A stretch of DNA of 64,000 nucleotides from Bacillota bacterium (GTDB lineage Bacteria; Bacillota; Clostridia; Acetivibrionales; DTU013). Below are positions 54,949 to 63,958 of the stretch, one piece after another; position 1 is the stretch's first letter, and every line of letters begins with the position of its first letter. A program made the position numbers and the translations under genes. The stretch is taken from the NCBI GenBank assembly GCA_023433505.1, contig JAEZCO010000052.1, positions 1 to 64,000 of the forward strand, in the 5' to 3' direction. The notes beneath the pieces are model-generated. The model saw nothing but the letters and a program-made list of their open reading frames with translations. It made no database searches and was not told where the DNA came from.

Positions 54949-55896
54949 TTATATTACCCAATCAAATATGTCTTCCTGTTTCTGTTCCTGATGCATGCTG
55001 TCTTTAAAAAGCAGTTCGGGATTCTTAATGCTCACCTTTGTTCCGCCGGGTACTGACTTTGTAATAAATGCATTGCTTCCGATGACTACATTACTCCCGA
55101 TGACGGTTTCCCCTCCCAGGATCGAAGCGCCGGAATATACTGTAACTCCATCTTCCAGGGTGGGATGTCTTTTAACTCCCCTGAGCGACTGCCCGCCTCT
55201 TGTTGACAAGGCACCCAGCGTTACACCCTGATATAATTTCACATTGTTCTTGATAGCCGTCGTCTCTCCGATAACCACACCCGTACCGTGGTCAATAAAA
55301 AAGTACTTCCCGATTTCAGCGCCGGGGTGGATGTCAATTCCGGTAATATTATGCGAATATTCACTTAAAATCCGGGGAATCAAAGGAACGGAGAGTTTAT
55401 AAAGCTCATGAGCCAGCCGATGAATGCTTAAGGCAAAAATACCCGGATAGGAAAAAATTATTTCATCCATGCTTGTGGCCGCAGGATCACCGTCAAATGC
55501 AGCCTGCACATCGGTGGCGACATATTCTCTTATTGTGGGGATTCTTTGCAAAAATTCGAAGCATATCCTGTTGGCCTTTTCCTTTAAAGTATTGTCGTTA
55601 AAATCGTCCTGCCGGCTGGTTTGATGCCTGAAAGCAAAACACATCTGTTCGCTTAACGATTCATAAATGGTGGTTATCAGCTCTCCGATATGATATTCGC
55701 CGGTTTCTCCCTCAAAATTCTTTTTCCCGAAATAGCCGGGAAACAGGAGAATTCTCAATTGTTTGGCCAGCTGGATGATTGTCTCCCGGTTCGGCAAAGG
55801 CCCCGAATCCTGAGGTATAATATTTTGCTGCTGCCTGTAGCTTGAAGCCATGATTGAAACTAGCTGACCAATCTTATTTTTTTGATCGCCCCACAT
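54949..55896 (-). CDS. epsC: Serine O-acetyltransferase (EpsC/CysE type)
   Basis: 315 residues. N-terminal helical domain (about 1-190) and a left-handed parallel beta-helix (about 195-300) with DIHPGAEIGKYFFIDHGTGVVIGE and GGETVIGSNVVIGSNAF hexapeptide repeats. The conserved Asp-His catalytic pair lies in the DHG/DIHPG segment. Makes O-acetylserine for cysteine synthesis. The longer N-terminus is the EpsC form. No cysK is adjacent. Confidence 0.9.
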   Translation of the reverse strand: MWGDQKNKIGQLVSIMASSYRQQQNIIPQDSGPLPNRETIIQLAKQLRILLFPGYFGKKNFEGETGEYHIGELITTIYESLSEQMCFAFRHQTSRQDDFNDNTLKEKANRICFEFLQRIPTIREYVATDVQAAFDGDPAATSMDEIIFSYPGIFALSIHRLAHELYKLSVPLIPRILSEYSHNITGIDIHPGAEIGKYFFIDHGTGVVIGETTAIKNNVKLYQGVTLGALSTRGGQSLRGVKRHPTLEDGVTVYSGASILGGETVIGSNVVIGSNAFITKSVPGGTKVSIKNPELLFKDSMHQEQKQEDIFDWVI

Positions 55897-55915
55897 ATTT
55901 GCATCTCCTTTTTTC

Positions 55916-56287
55916 CTATTTCCTCCAGAAAGTTGAACATCCCGCCTTATCCGAAATGTTAAACTCGATAATTCTTTTTAGTAATGAAAAATCAACCGGA
56001 CCATCCCACGGGATACGGACCAGCTCCTGGCTGTGGTCATAGCCGGACTGCGCAATTTCACCGGAAAAATGACTGATCCCTGCCTTTTCGGGGGCAACAG
56101 CCAAATGGTGCCTGGCAACGCTGAAGCCGATAATAAACGTGCCGTGATGGGTAAACATAGGCTGGATCCATGCAATTTTGGGCGCTAAATCCGGAAATTC
56201 TCCGGCTACCCAGCCCAAAACCTCTTCTGTCCGGGCTCGATGAAGCGGGTTTTCAATACGCGCTAAATATTCTTTAAAAACCTCCAT
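55916..56287 (-). CDS. DUF1801/YdhG-like protein
   Basis: About 123 residues, small alpha/beta protein with the family pattern IAWIQPMFTHHGTFIIGFSVARHHLAVAP and a C-terminal WDGPVDFSLLKRIIEFN. Distant relatives such as FraC/YdhG have been linked to iron transfer, but this function is not shown here. ATG 56287 follows AAGGGAGTAAT; the longer frame to 56347 has no similarity. It ends 19 bases before epsC and may be co-transcribed with it. Confidence 0.75.
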   Translation of the reverse strand: MEVFKEYLARIENPLHRARTEEVLGWVAGEFPDLAPKIAWIQPMFTHHGTFIIGFSVARHHLAVAPEKAGISHFSGEIAQSGYDHSQELVRIPWDGPVDFSLLKRIIEFNISDKAGCSTFWRK

Positions 56288-56575
56288 ATTACTCCCTTCC
56301 GGAATAAATTCAGCCTGCGCAATTAAGCAAAAATGCCTTCGGTACATCCGCCGGCTGCTTTTTCACAGCAAAACCTTCCGTTTGATAAACAGTTAAATAA
56401 GGCGGACCGCTGGGGCACCTCTCCGATGCTTCTGAAATTCCACCCTATCCTTATATCTTTACCAATTTTCAGGGGCAAAAAACGGTTTTCTGCCGAATTT
56501 TGCCCCCAAATTGTTCCTGCTATGCCGCCATAATTTCAGCCAGGGTCTTTTTTTTGCCCTCCGGACCATCGATCA

Positions 56576-56779
56576 CTACTTTGACAAATGGCCGTTCAGT
56601 TCGTCAATAAGCTCCTGTACGGAAACACCGTGCACCATACAAGCCTCTTCAAGACTTTCACCGGTCGAAGAAGGACAACCCAGGCAATGCATACCCATAC
56701 CGAGAAAATATGGGGCAGTGGTTGGGTCGGCACTTAAAATCTCGCCGATTAAAGTATCTTTCGTTACTAAAAGCTTCAT
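56576..56779 (-). CDS. DUF1858 small redox protein
   Basis: 67 residues. Contains the DUF1858 signature: TLIGEILSADPTTAPYFLGMGMHCLGCPSSTGESLEEACMVHG in short pieces, with CLGC forming a CxxC (C32, C35) that could be a redox disulfide or cluster ligand. In other genomes this domain accompanies hybrid-cluster and nitrosative-stress proteins. It lies 37 bases downstream of lon on the same strand and is likely co-transcribed. Confidence 0.85.
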   Translation of the reverse strand: MKLLVTKDTLIGEILSADPTTAPYFLGMGMHCLGCPSSTGESLEEACMVHGVSVQELIDELNGHLSK

Positions 56780-56816
56780 TGCAATACACCCCCCTTCTAC
56801 ACAGTTTTTTTATCCT

Positions 56817-59195
56817 CTATGACTCAAAAGATTGCTCTCTCGTCCCTTTCCGCAGAAATACATGCTCAATTCTCGGCAGTGAAATCCCTATGGTCTCCCG
56901 TAAAACATCTTCTACGGTTTCTACGGGAATGACCGTCAGCTGATTTTTCACTTCAGCCGGCACATCTTTCAGGTCGGCGACGTTATCCTTCGGGATCAGC
57001 ACTTTGTTTATGCCCGCACGCTGAGCTCCCAGTAATTTTTCCTTCAGGCCGCCAATTGGCAAGACTGCGCCCCTTAACGTTATCTCTCCCGTCATGGCAA
57101 TCTGCGGGTTCACTTTAGTCCCTGTAACAAGGGACGCCAGCGCAGTAAACAATGCAATACCGGCGGACGGGCCGTCTTTGGGGACAGCTCCCGAAGGGAC
57201 ATGAACGTGCAGGTCCCGCTCCTTGAAATTAACCGTATTCAATGGGAGCCTTGACTTTAACAGGCTCAGGGAAATCTTGGCCGATTCTTTCATGACGTCG
57301 CCCAGTTTACCGGTAAGGATGACTTCTCCGCTTCCCGGCATATCCGTTGCTTCAATGAAAAGTATTTCTCCTCCCACAGGAGTCCAGGCAAGGCCTGTAA
57401 CGACCCCCGGCGGATTGTCCTGCTGGGCCCTGTCATGGCGTGAAACCTGCCTTCCAAGCATTTCCTCCAGTTCTTCCAGCTTAATCTCATAGGGCAGCTC
57501 GGCTTTGTTGGATACGATTTTCTCGGAGGTCACCCTTGCCAAAGTGGATAGCTGCTTTTTAAGCCCCCTGACGCCGGCCTCCAGAGTGTAATCACTGATG
57601 ATTTTGTGCAATACGGCGTCTCCGACAATGAGCTGCTCCGCTGTCAGGCCATGCTCCTGCAGCACGGAAGGAATGAGATGATCTTTTCCGATATGGAATT
57701 TTTCATCCGACGTATAGCTGGATATCGTTATAACTTCCATCCTGTCCAGCAGCGGGCCCGGAATGCTTTCTACCGAGTTTGCGGTGGCGATAAAGAACAC
57801 ATCCGACAAATCATAGGGCAGATCGAGATAATGGTCGGTAAAGCTGTTGTTCTGCTCGGGGTCCAGCACCTCCAGCAGCGCGCTGGCGGGATCTCCGCTG
57901 TAGCCGCCGGCCATCAGCTTGTCAACCTCGTCCAGGACCATGACGGGATTGGTTGCTCCCGCTTTCTTGATACTCTGCAGGATTCTCCCCGGCATCGCAC
58001 CGATGTATGTCCTTCTGTGACCCCTGATCTCGGCTTCATCCCTTATTCCGCCCAAGCTCAGACGGATGTATTTCCGATCCAGCGCTTCCGCAATACTTTT
58101 GCCAAGGCTCGTCTTCCCCGTGCCGGGAGGCCCTACAAGCAGCAGGATGGAGCCTTTTTTACCATTTTTCAGCTGCATAACCGCCAAATGTTGAATGATC
58201 CTGTCCTTGACCTTTTCCAGGCCATAATGCTGCGCATTCAGGATCCGTCTTGCCTCTTCCAGATTGACGGGCTTAGCCTCCGCTTTCTTCCAGGGCAGCT
58301 GAATCAGGAGCTCCAGATAATTGCGGATGACATTCTGCTCGGAGCCGTTGGCTCCTTGTGCCTCTAGTTTCTCCAACTCCTCCAGAGCCGCGCTTTTGAT
58401 ATCTTCCGGCATATTTGCCTCTTCAATTCTTGCCAGGTAATCCTTGTCTTTTTTCGTGCTCTGGCGCTTGCCTTCGTTCAGTTCCTCCTGAATGACTTTC
58501 AGCTGTTCTCTAAGCATGGACTCCCTGTAAAATCTGTTGGCTTTTTCGGAAAATTTCTCGGAGATCTGCATGTTCAGCTCAATGGATTCCTTTTGCTTGA
58601 GGAGGCAGTCCATAAAGTGCAGGCTCCTCTCCTTCAGGGATTCTTTCTTTAGCAGTTCATATTTCTCTTCGTTGGATAAGGGCATAAATTGGCTCAAATA
58701 CGCAATAAGCGTGTTGATGTCCTTAAACTCGTCGACAATTCTGCTATATCGTTCTCCGCTCTGGAAATTTTCGCTGATTTCGCGGACGATTTTTTTCAGG
58801 TAGCCAAGGATTTCCTCCTGGCTCTTTCCGTTCAAGTCGATATTATCCGGGCTGCTCCCGTATTCTGCGCGTATTACATTGTTTTCAAAGCGGAGTTCTT
58901 TGATTTCGACCCGGTCCGTTATTTTGACCGTCAGGCTGACGCCTTTTTCCGTTTTCTCTATGCCGCTGACCAAAAAAGATACGCCGATCTTGTAAAAGTC
59001 ATCCGCCTGCAGTCCTTTCTGGTCGAAATTCTGCTTCAGCGGCAAAGCAATGCTTTCGGTATTTCCGTCTTCCAGATATCGCATGAGTAAACTGTCGGGT
59101 GCCGTCAAATTGATCATGGTGACGACGCCAGGCAATAAAACCGTATTTGATACGGGAATAACGATTCCCATCTTGTTGTTGTTTAAATTTTCCAT
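56817..59195 (-). CDS. lon: ATP-dependent protease Lon (LonA)
   Basis: 792 residues. N-terminal substrate domain, coiled region, AAA+ ATPase with Walker A GPPGTGKTS and Walker B PVMVLDEVDK, and a C-terminal protease with GPSAG (catalytic Ser) and a following Lys in GGLKEKLLGA. It degrades misfolded and regulatory proteins. Its upstream region has an AAATGAA-TG-TTCATTT palindrome that matches one in front of the neighbouring TetR gene, suggesting TetR control. AAAGGATAAAAAG precedes ATG 59195. Confidence 0.95.
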   Translation of the reverse strand: MENLNNNKMGIVIPVSNTVLLPGVVTMINLTAPDSLLMRYLEDGNTESIALPLKQNFDQKGLQADDFYKIGVSFLVSGIEKTEKGVSLTVKITDRVEIKELRFENNVIRAEYGSSPDNIDLNGKSQEEILGYLKKIVREISENFQSGERYSRIVDEFKDINTLIAYLSQFMPLSNEEKYELLKKESLKERSLHFMDCLLKQKESIELNMQISEKFSEKANRFYRESMLREQLKVIQEELNEGKRQSTKKDKDYLARIEEANMPEDIKSAALEELEKLEAQGANGSEQNVIRNYLELLIQLPWKKAEAKPVNLEEARRILNAQHYGLEKVKDRIIQHLAVMQLKNGKKGSILLLVGPPGTGKTSLGKSIAEALDRKYIRLSLGGIRDEAEIRGHRRTYIGAMPGRILQSIKKAGATNPVMVLDEVDKLMAGGYSGDPASALLEVLDPEQNNSFTDHYLDLPYDLSDVFFIATANSVESIPGPLLDRMEVITISSYTSDEKFHIGKDHLIPSVLQEHGLTAEQLIVGDAVLHKIISDYTLEAGVRGLKKQLSTLARVTSEKIVSNKAELPYEIKLEELEEMLGRQVSRHDRAQQDNPPGVVTGLAWTPVGGEILFIEATDMPGSGEVILTGKLGDVMKESAKISLSLLKSRLPLNTVNFKERDLHVHVPSGAVPKDGPSAGIALFTALASLVTGTKVNPQIAMTGEITLRGAVLPIGGLKEKLLGAQRAGINKVLIPKDNVADLKDVPAEVKNQLTVIPVETVEDVLRETIGISLPRIEHVFLRKGTREQSFES

Positions 59196-59219
59196 CTTTT
59201 TATCCTTTCTTTGTACTTT

Positions 59220-59248
59220 ATTATAAATGAATGTTCATTTAATAAATT
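59220..59248 (-). promoter_or_regulatory. lon promoter with TetR-type operator
   Basis: A TATAAT -10 (59225-59220) lies beside AAATGAA-TG-TTCATTT (59225-59240), a 16-bp palindrome with 7-bp perfect arms. The -35 is poor (AATTTA). The same half-sites occur in the TetR promoter at 59929-59957. Confidence 0.7.
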
Positions 59249-59346
59249 TTTTAAAATGGCGAGATTTTTTGTGCAAAAGCTTCCACAAAATTATCCCGCT
59301 TATAGCGGCCGAATTCAAAGGGAATTTTTCGTTTGTAGAAATTTTT

Positions 59347-59910
59347 TTATAGGAGCACCGCATCCTGTATTATTTTGATCATCTCTTGCAGTAAATCCGC
59401 CCGCTCACTCTCACTTTTATGATTATCGGTGGCGATTGCCTTTACGGGATAAAAAATAATTGCCAGCAAATTATCATTATTATAGTTTTTTATGATCTGA
59501 TCCCTCTTCATCTCCGCTATCAGGCTATGAATATTGCAGACGCCTTTTTTCCCTGAGCAGCTATTGGCCAAGGACGGACAGTTTGAAAACTGCTCGACAA
59601 AACTGAAAACCTCTCTGTGCTCCAGGATATAGTCATAATAACTTCTGACGAGCATTTCCACCATTTGGTGCCCTTCCATGCTCCGGTTTACCCTGTTCAG
59701 CAGATAATCAAAAATTCCCTCGGAGTATTCGCTATAAATATCCTGCAGCATGTTCTCTTTGCTGTCAAAATATATATAGACGGTTGCCGGTGAAACATTG
59801 GCCATTTTAGCGATTTTCGAAATAGAGGCACCATGAAATCCCTCTTGAAGGATGAGCTCAATAACAGCTTCTTTAATGCATCTCTCTTTTTCATCATCTT
59901 TTCTTCTCAT
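59347..59910 (-). CDS. TetR/AcrR family regulator
   Basis: 187 residues. N-terminal TetR HTH (ASISKIAKMANVSPATVYIYFDSKENML, about 24-52) and a variable C-terminal ligand domain with SNCPSLANSCSGKKGVCNIH, containing three cysteines (C near 118, 127 and 132) that might sense metal or redox state. It lies just upstream of lon, and a TGAA-CA-TTCA type palindrome sits within its own -35/-10 spacer, so it probably represses itself and lon. Confidence 0.88.
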   Translation of the reverse strand: MRRKDDEKERCIKEAVIELILQEGFHGASISKIAKMANVSPATVYIYFDSKENMLQDIYSEYSEGIFDYLLNRVNRSMEGHQMVEMLVRSYYDYILEHREVFSFVEQFSNCPSLANSCSGKKGVCNIHSLIAEMKRDQIIKNYNNDNLLAIIFYPVKAIATDNHKSESERADLLQEMIKIIQDAVLL

Positions 59911-59928
59911 AAGGCCACCTCAATTCCT

Positions 59929-59957
59929 ATAATAAATGAACATTCACTTATTGTCAA
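59929..59957 (-). promoter_or_regulatory. TetR promoter with operator in the spacer
   Basis: TTGACA (59957-59952) and TATTAT (59934-59929) with a 17-base spacer on the minus strand. The spacer holds AAGTGAA-TG-TTCATTT, nearly identical to the palindrome in front of lon. Occupancy would block both boxes. Confidence 0.75.
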
Positions 59958-60102
59958 TAGCTAACCCCACTTAGCAAAAAAATCATACTGCTGATCACCG
60001 GACCCTTTTAGAAAACTGTTCCAACTAGGCTCCTATGACCCCGCTGTCAATCAGTTTTTCTGTGTCGATCTAATCATCTTCAGATATCAGTTGTGTCCGG
60101 GC

Positions 60103-61719
60103 TTATCGATATTCCAGCTTCAGACCCTGTTCCCTGTTCCACTGGTTGAATTTTAAAGCCTGCTTCTTTGCTGTGGGAGCTGCTGTACAGCAGGCGCCGT
60201 ATGAATGACAGACCATTTCCGCAGCATACCGCTCCCCGGCCTTTGCAGCGACGTCAAACACTTCATGGTATGGCAGCACCGCATCAAAACCGGCCAGCGA
60301 CATATCGGCATAAACTACCGACATAAGGGCGGCTTTAACAATGCGGCTGAGGCAGGGGTGTTCAAACCCTCCGGATATAGGGTCGCAGGGAGTGCCGATA
60401 AAGGACTGCAGCGCAAAGGATGCTGCGTTTTCCACCTGGACAGGGGTTCCTCCGCACATCTCAACAATGGCTGCCGAAGCCATTGCACAGCAGACGCCGC
60501 ATTCACCGGCACAGCCCATAACTTCACCTGTAGGAGATGACCGGGTATAGGAAATACTCCCTACCCCTGCGGCTATAAAAAGACCCCGCAGCAAGTCGCT
60601 GCGGCTGAGCTTCCGGAACCTGCAGACGGTGTAAAGGGCGGAATAGAGATAGCCCCCTCCGGTGCCCATCGGCCCGGGAACGATTTTGATTCCGGGAAGC
60701 TTAGCATTTACAGCAAAAACCAGTTTCAGAATTTCCGAATTCATGGATCCGCTGAGAAGCTTCCCATTCCTGGTATACTCCTCCCACTGCCGGGCATAAA
60801 AAGGTTCGAAGGGATTCCTGTCAACCTCCGTGTTTTCTTCATAAAGGGCATGGGTCTGCCGGTATAAGGTCCTTTCAATAAATTCCATATATCCCAGTAT
60901 TTCATTTCTATCCCAGCCGGAGGCATTCCTTTCATACTCCAGGGCAATCTCGTAAAGCCCGGCTTTTCCGGTTTCCGCCAGCGCTCTCCACTTGACCAGG
61001 GTATCGAAAAGCTGTCCCTTTTTATCCGGCCTTGTGATAACGGGAAGCACTGCCTTTAAAAGCTCTGCCCGAACCCCTGGCAAGGCTTTTCTTATTTCAC
61101 GGATGTCAGGTAAGACACAAACATTAAAATAATACACTACACCCTCTCCGTGTTTAAATACACTTCCTTTACCCGTAACACCTGCCAAGAGATCTTCTGC
61201 CGTTTTAACAGCCCGCTCCGATAAAGTATGCTCAGGATCAAATAACAATATCGTATGGGAGTCCCCTTTCAGCCTGAGAGGATAATTATTGATTGACTTG
61301 ATTTCGATTAGACCTCCTGCAGTTGAATCGCCTACTACGGTTGCTGTCTTTCCTCCCGCTCCCCTTAGTACGATCTTTACCGAATTGATATGAGAGCTCT
61401 CTTTCATGCCGGCAACTGTAAAATGATATTCAAGGCCTTGTTCTGCGGCTATACTCCGGGCCCTAAGCAGGCGCTCATCATCGGGAAGGAAGCCCATGGC
61501 GCCGCCAAGGAGTCCGCCGTCCTCATTCATCAGTCCAAAGGTTGAAACCAGCGGGCTGCCCGGGTCCATGATAAAATCCGCAAAAACAGGGCTTTCTCCC
61601 AGAAGGCAGTAGGCAATATAGGCGATCCTGCAGGGACCTGCCGTATGCGAGGAGGAACCCGGCTGCATAACAGGTCCAAAGACATCGTTAAAAAATTCCG
61701 GATAATATTCCGTAGACAT
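60103..61719 (-). CDS. L-serine dehydratase, single-chain iron-sulfur type
   Basis: About 538 residues: a beta-like part (about 1-190, SSSHTAGPCRIAYIAY and ACT-like end) joined to an alpha-like part with GCAGECGVCCAMASAA and CDPISGGFEHPC, whose cysteines should hold the 4Fe-4S cluster. It deaminates serine to pyruvate and ammonia. MGTGGGYLYSAL replaces the usual alpha N-terminal motif, so a related substrate is possible. ATG 61719 has AAGGGGGAATATAT upstream; the longer frame lacks one. A leader hairpin precedes it. Confidence 0.85.
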   Translation of the reverse strand: MSTEYYPEFFNDVFGPVMQPGSSSHTAGPCRIAYIAYCLLGESPVFADFIMDPGSPLVSTFGLMNEDGGLLGGAMGFLPDDERLLRARSIAAEQGLEYHFTVAGMKESSHINSVKIVLRGAGGKTATVVGDSTAGGLIEIKSINNYPLRLKGDSHTILLFDPEHTLSERAVKTAEDLLAGVTGKGSVFKHGEGVVYYFNVCVLPDIREIRKALPGVRAELLKAVLPVITRPDKKGQLFDTLVKWRALAETGKAGLYEIALEYERNASGWDRNEILGYMEFIERTLYRQTHALYEENTEVDRNPFEPFYARQWEEYTRNGKLLSGSMNSEILKLVFAVNAKLPGIKIVPGPMGTGGGYLYSALYTVCRFRKLSRSDLLRGLFIAAGVGSISYTRSSPTGEVMGCAGECGVCCAMASAAIVEMCGGTPVQVENAASFALQSFIGTPCDPISGGFEHPCLSRIVKAALMSVVYADMSLAGFDAVLPYHEVFDVAAKAGERYAAEMVCHSYGACCTAAPTAKKQALKFNQWNREQGLKLEYR

Positions 61720-61775
61720 ATATATTCCCCCTTTATGAATGCCCCTTCCCATCCTTTGTATCTCACCGGATTCGA

Positions 61776-61826
61776 TAAAAAAACCGGAACCGTGGTATGA
61801 TTTCACACAGCCTCCGGCTCTCCGGT
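61776..61826 (-). terminator. Leader terminator upstream of the serine dehydratase gene
   Basis: On the minus strand ACCGGAGAGCCG and CGGTTCCGGT pair across a ~21-base loop and are followed by TTTTTTT (61783-61777). It lies between the promoter and the gene, so it may be an attenuator. Confidence 0.7.
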
Positions 61827-61834
61827 CAACTAAT

Positions 61835-61889
61835 GTATAGTAATTCTATAAGTATAGTATATTATAAACCAATAAAATCAGAAAATCAA
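61835..61889 (-). promoter_or_regulatory. Promoter of the serine dehydratase gene
   Basis: TTGATT (61889-61884) and TATAAT (61866-61861) with a 17-base spacer on the minus strand. Just downstream ACTATAC occurs twice, at 61852-61858 and 61835-61841, 17 bases apart, an operator-like direct repeat at the transcription start. Confidence 0.75.
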
Positions 61890-61923
61890 GCCCTCTATTT
61901 TCCGTCCTCTTACCGGAACTGCC

Positions 61924-62256
61924 TTAATTCGGCTTTCCTCCCGCCTGATTTGATGTAACGGTTAATCCGACAATCAGGAATTCAGCTTCCCCATGCGCTT
62001 TTGGACAATGCTCCACTCCCTTGGGGACAATAAACATTTCATCTTCAAACAGTTCAATATTTTCATCTCTCAGCTGGATAGTCAATTGGCCCTTGTAAAG
62101 GATAAACAGCTCATCCTGCTCCTCATGCAAATGCCATTTCGTTTCTCCTGCTCCTTTTGCAAGCTTAAATAATTGTCCATTGGCCTCACCGATGATTTTC
62201 TGGGACCAGTGCTCATTAATCGATGCAAGTTCTTTGCGGATATTGACTTTATTCAT
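61924..62256 (-). CDS. Small cupin-domain protein
   Basis: 110 residues, a single cupin barrel. KWHLHEEQDELFILYKG gives the HxH...E metal motif, and VPKGVEHCPKAHGEAEFL supplies the second cupin motif with its His. The metal and ligand are unknown. It is divergent to the LysR gene with a shared control region holding an ATCGAT-AAA-ATCGAT repeat, so LysR may regulate it. Confidence 0.85.
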   Translation of the reverse strand: MNKVNIRKELASINEHWSQKIIGEANGQLFKLAKGAGETKWHLHEEQDELFILYKGQLTIQLRDENIELFEDEMFIVPKGVEHCPKAHGEAEFLIVGLTVTSNQAGGKPN

Positions 62257-62350
62257 GCGATTTACTCCTTCAAAGATAAATTTTCAATTTTCATATTTTA
62301 TGCTATCATAGAGGTAACAATTTGTAAAAATGATGTTTTTAATGATAACG

Positions 62351-62365
62351 ATCGATAAAATCGAT
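62351..62365. promoter_or_regulatory. LysR-type T-N11-A operator
   Basis: ATCGATAAAATCGAT: perfect 6-bp arms with a 3-base centre. Its T (62352) and A (62364) match the T-N11-A rule. Located 20 bases before the LysR start, in the divergent gap with the cupin gene. Confidence 0.6.
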
Positions 62366-62384
62366 GGATGGGGAAGGTTAAAAA

Positions 62385-63275
62385 ATGGAATTGCGCCAGT
62401 TGAATACATTTGTTACCGTAGCGAAATTAAACAATTTTACAAAAGCCGCTGCCTGCCTGGGCTATGCACAGGCCTCCGTCACCTCTCAGATACAATTGCT
62501 GGAAAAGGAATTAGGCGTTCAGCTATTCGATCGAATAGGAAAAAGCATATTCCTGACTCGTGAGGGAGAGAAGCTCCTGGTTTATTCCAAACAAATGCTG
62601 AAGCTTCACACCGAAGCGAAAGACGCCTTGACGCCATCAAAGGAATTAAAGGGAGCCATAGTTATCGGAGCAAGCGATTCCCTCTGTGCATTAAGATTGC
62701 CCTCCTTGTTAAAGGAGTTCCATGAGCGTTATCCTGCTGTAAAAATAGTTCTGAAAATGAGAAATTATATAGAAGCACAAACCGCATTGAGGGGGAATGA
62801 AATAGATGCTGCCCTTGTCATCGGTCAGAAAATATATGCCCCGGAATTCATTTCAGGCCTCGAGTTTCCGGAACCCGTAGTTCTGCTGGCAATTCCGGGA
62901 CATCCGCTTTCTTTGGGGCACGCTGTTTCTCCCGGAGATATCGTCCCATACACCGTAATCCTTGCACAAAAGGGATGCAGTTTCCGCAGGGCTTTTGAAA
63001 AGTGCCTGGATGACGCCAGCCTTTCTCCGGAGTACATTATGGAAGCCAGCAGTATCCAGGCAATCAAGCAGCTTACTATAAGCGGCATGGGAATAACATT
63101 GCTTCCCCGGATCGCCGTTGAAGACGAGTTAAACAGGAATCTGCTGGTTGAGCTTGAGTGGGCCGGAACCCCTTTTGGCCTGGCAACCCAAATGATTTAT
63201 CATAAAGATAAGTGGATTTCACCCGTATTGAAAGCTTTCCTGGAGCTGGCAATCAAAACGCTGAAGCCCTTGTGA
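62385..63275 (+). CDS. LysR family transcriptional regulator
   Basis: 296 residues. N-terminal winged HTH (LRQLNTFVTVAKLNNFTKAAACLGYAQASVTSQIQLLEKELG, about 3-45) then a two-lobed effector-binding domain (about 90-290) starting GAIVIGASDSL. GGGGAAGG lies upstream of the ATG. The divergent cupin gene is the natural target. Effector unknown. Confidence 0.92.
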   Translation: MELRQLNTFVTVAKLNNFTKAAACLGYAQASVTSQIQLLEKELGVQLFDRIGKSIFLTREGEKLLVYSKQMLKLHTEAKDALTPSKELKGAIVIGASDSLCALRLPSLLKEFHERYPAVKIVLKMRNYIEAQTALRGNEIDAALVIGQKIYAPEFISGLEFPEPVVLLAIPGHPLSLGHAVSPGDIVPYTVILAQKGCSFRRAFEKCLDDASLSPEYIMEASSIQAIKQLTISGMGITLLPRIAVEDELNRNLLVELEWAGTPFGLATQMIYHKDKWISPVLKAFLELAIKTLKPL

Positions 63276-63352
63276 GATCACTCTCATCTTAAAAACCTCC
63301 TGTCTGCCAGCTTTCCAAGCTATAATTTAATAACGGCAAATACAAACCTCCA

Positions 63353-63958
63353 TCATGCTTTAAAGATCGGGAGCAATATTTCATCCACCAATAATTCCAG
63401 TTGATCTGCGCCAATCTCGTCCTTGTGCCATAAGTTTGCAATACGGACCAAATCAAAAGGCATGGCCAGGGTCATATCGCTGACCTCTTTTATTTTATCG
63501 CCCCTCGATTTGGCAAACCCCAGAAGCTTCCTCATGATAAGTATATTCATCTCAGTCGCCTTTATCATGAGCTCCTCTATCTTTTCGTTTTTTTGGCCCA
63601 TCTCAAACAAAAACGCATCCATAACCTCCCGGCCAACTTCCGTATAAACGCCCTGGTAAAGCGTGAGAAGACGTAAGAAGTCGCTGCGCAGACTCCCGGT
63701 GTCCTCTATTCTGTCAATGAACCGACCATTTGACGCCATCCGCGATTTATATTCCTTAATTTCCTGGATCAGGTCAAAGGTTGTAGCCCACCGGCGGTAC
63801 AGCACGGTACGGCTGGTTTCCGCAGCCTGTGCGATTTGCCGGAATGTAAGATTTGAATAGCCGACTTCTTTTATAAGCTTTATAGCGGCAGCATAAATGC
63901 TTTGGGTCAGTACATCTCCCCGTCTTCGCGTAGTATTATCAGACTCTTTCACTTTCAA
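63353..63958 (-). CDS. TetR family regulator at the window edge
   Basis: 201 residues. HTH at about 30-55 (LTFRQIAQAAETSRTVLYRRW); C-terminal domain of the TetR_C type with a long Met/Leu-rich helical region. The gene is complete but only 42 bases of upstream sequence are available, so its promoter and neighbours are not visible. The longer set of basic residues at the start (VKESDNTTRRRGD) is typical of this family. Confidence 0.88.
   Translation of the reverse strand: MKVKESDNTTRRRGDVLTQSIYAAAIKLIKEVGYSNLTFRQIAQAAETSRTVLYRRWATTFDLIQEIKEYKSRMASNGRFIDRIEDTGSLRSDFLRLLTLYQGVYTEVGREVMDAFLFEMGQKNEKIEELMIKATEMNILIMRKLLGFAKSRGDKIKEVSDMTLAMPFDLVRIANLWHKDEIGADQLELLVDEILLPIFKA

Noticed and set aside
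57606..58367. 253-codon plus-strand frame inside lon
   Set aside because: Antisense shadow; composition reflects the lon codons.
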